Part shown: positions 14,022-14,048 of the stretch, in pieces
Position numbering within the stretch: position 1 is the first letter of the stretch
Layout: each line of letters opens with the position of its first letter
Origin: an uncultured Roseateles sp.
GTDB taxonomy: Bacteria > Pseudomonadota > Gammaproteobacteria > Burkholderiales > Burkholderiaceae
Direction: 5' to 3'
DNA length: 14,048 nt
Assembly: GCA_946886855.1 (NCBI GenBank)
Contig: CAMPJJ010000124.1
Location: 1-14,048, forward strand
Position numbers and translations under genes: made by a program
Notes under the pieces: model-generated
What the model was told of the DNA's origin: nothing
The model's input: only the letters and a program-made list of their open reading frames with translations
The model's database searches: none

Positions 14022-14048
14022 CTGCATCAGGCCACGGCCGCGCGGCCG

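Noticed and set aside
13920..14048. Plus-strand open frame starting MASGRMTALPPAAARQ and running off the window end
   Set aside because: The start at 13935 has its purine-rich AGGGAGG touching the ATG, the composition is Pro/Arg/Ala as expected from random GC-rich DNA, and no motif is visible in 43 codons.
14027..14048. Possible C-terminus of a minus-strand gene ending ...GRAAVA
   Set aside because: Only six codons are visible, which is too few to support a gene.

Overview
The window is about 14 kb of high-GC DNA with a strong GC-ending codon bias. The gene order (a FAD-monooxygenase start divergent from a 363-residue YchF) and the gene families suggest a betaproteobacterium of the order Burkholderiales. 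This is an inference from style and synteny; no rRNA or other decisive marker is present.

Layout, left to right. (1) 1-79: the first 26 codons of a minus-strand FAD-dependent monooxygenase. (2) 80-357: a divergent intergenic region with a ten-base-period tandem repeat and a TAAAAT -10 element. (3) 358-1449: ychF, a housekeeping gene. (4) 1462-13842: an accessory cluster of five genes. Three of them encode large paralogous proteins (928, 964 and 946 residues), each built as an N-terminal OmpR/PhoB-type winged helix, a STAND/NB-ARC-like P-loop ATPase and a long alpha-helical TPR-like tail. They enclose an MFS transporter (4425-5765, plus strand) and a TonB-dependent outer-membrane receptor (8658-10883, minus strand). 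(5) 13843-14048: the promoter and leader of the third regulator plus GC-rich sequence of unclear content.

How it may work together. On the minus strand the order of transcription is regulator 3, TonB receptor, regulator 2, with only five bases between receptor and regulator 2. Regulator 1 is divergent from the MFS transporter. The upstream regions of regulator 1 and of the receptor carry the same module of about 50 bp: a GCATG-R-TCGC...GGTGCCT block followed by GTGAAT-type direct repeats spaced exactly 10 bp apart (two copies at 4321, three at 10973). Winged-helix regulators of the OmpR/PhoB type are known to bind such head-to-tail repeats, so I infer that one or more of the three ATPase regulators controls both promoters. 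This would link outer-membrane uptake of an unknown ligand, inner-membrane transport and ATPase-based sensing. The regulator 1 winged helix is degenerate, so it may act as a sensor or modulator and not as a direct DNA binder. The ligand cannot be told from the sequence.
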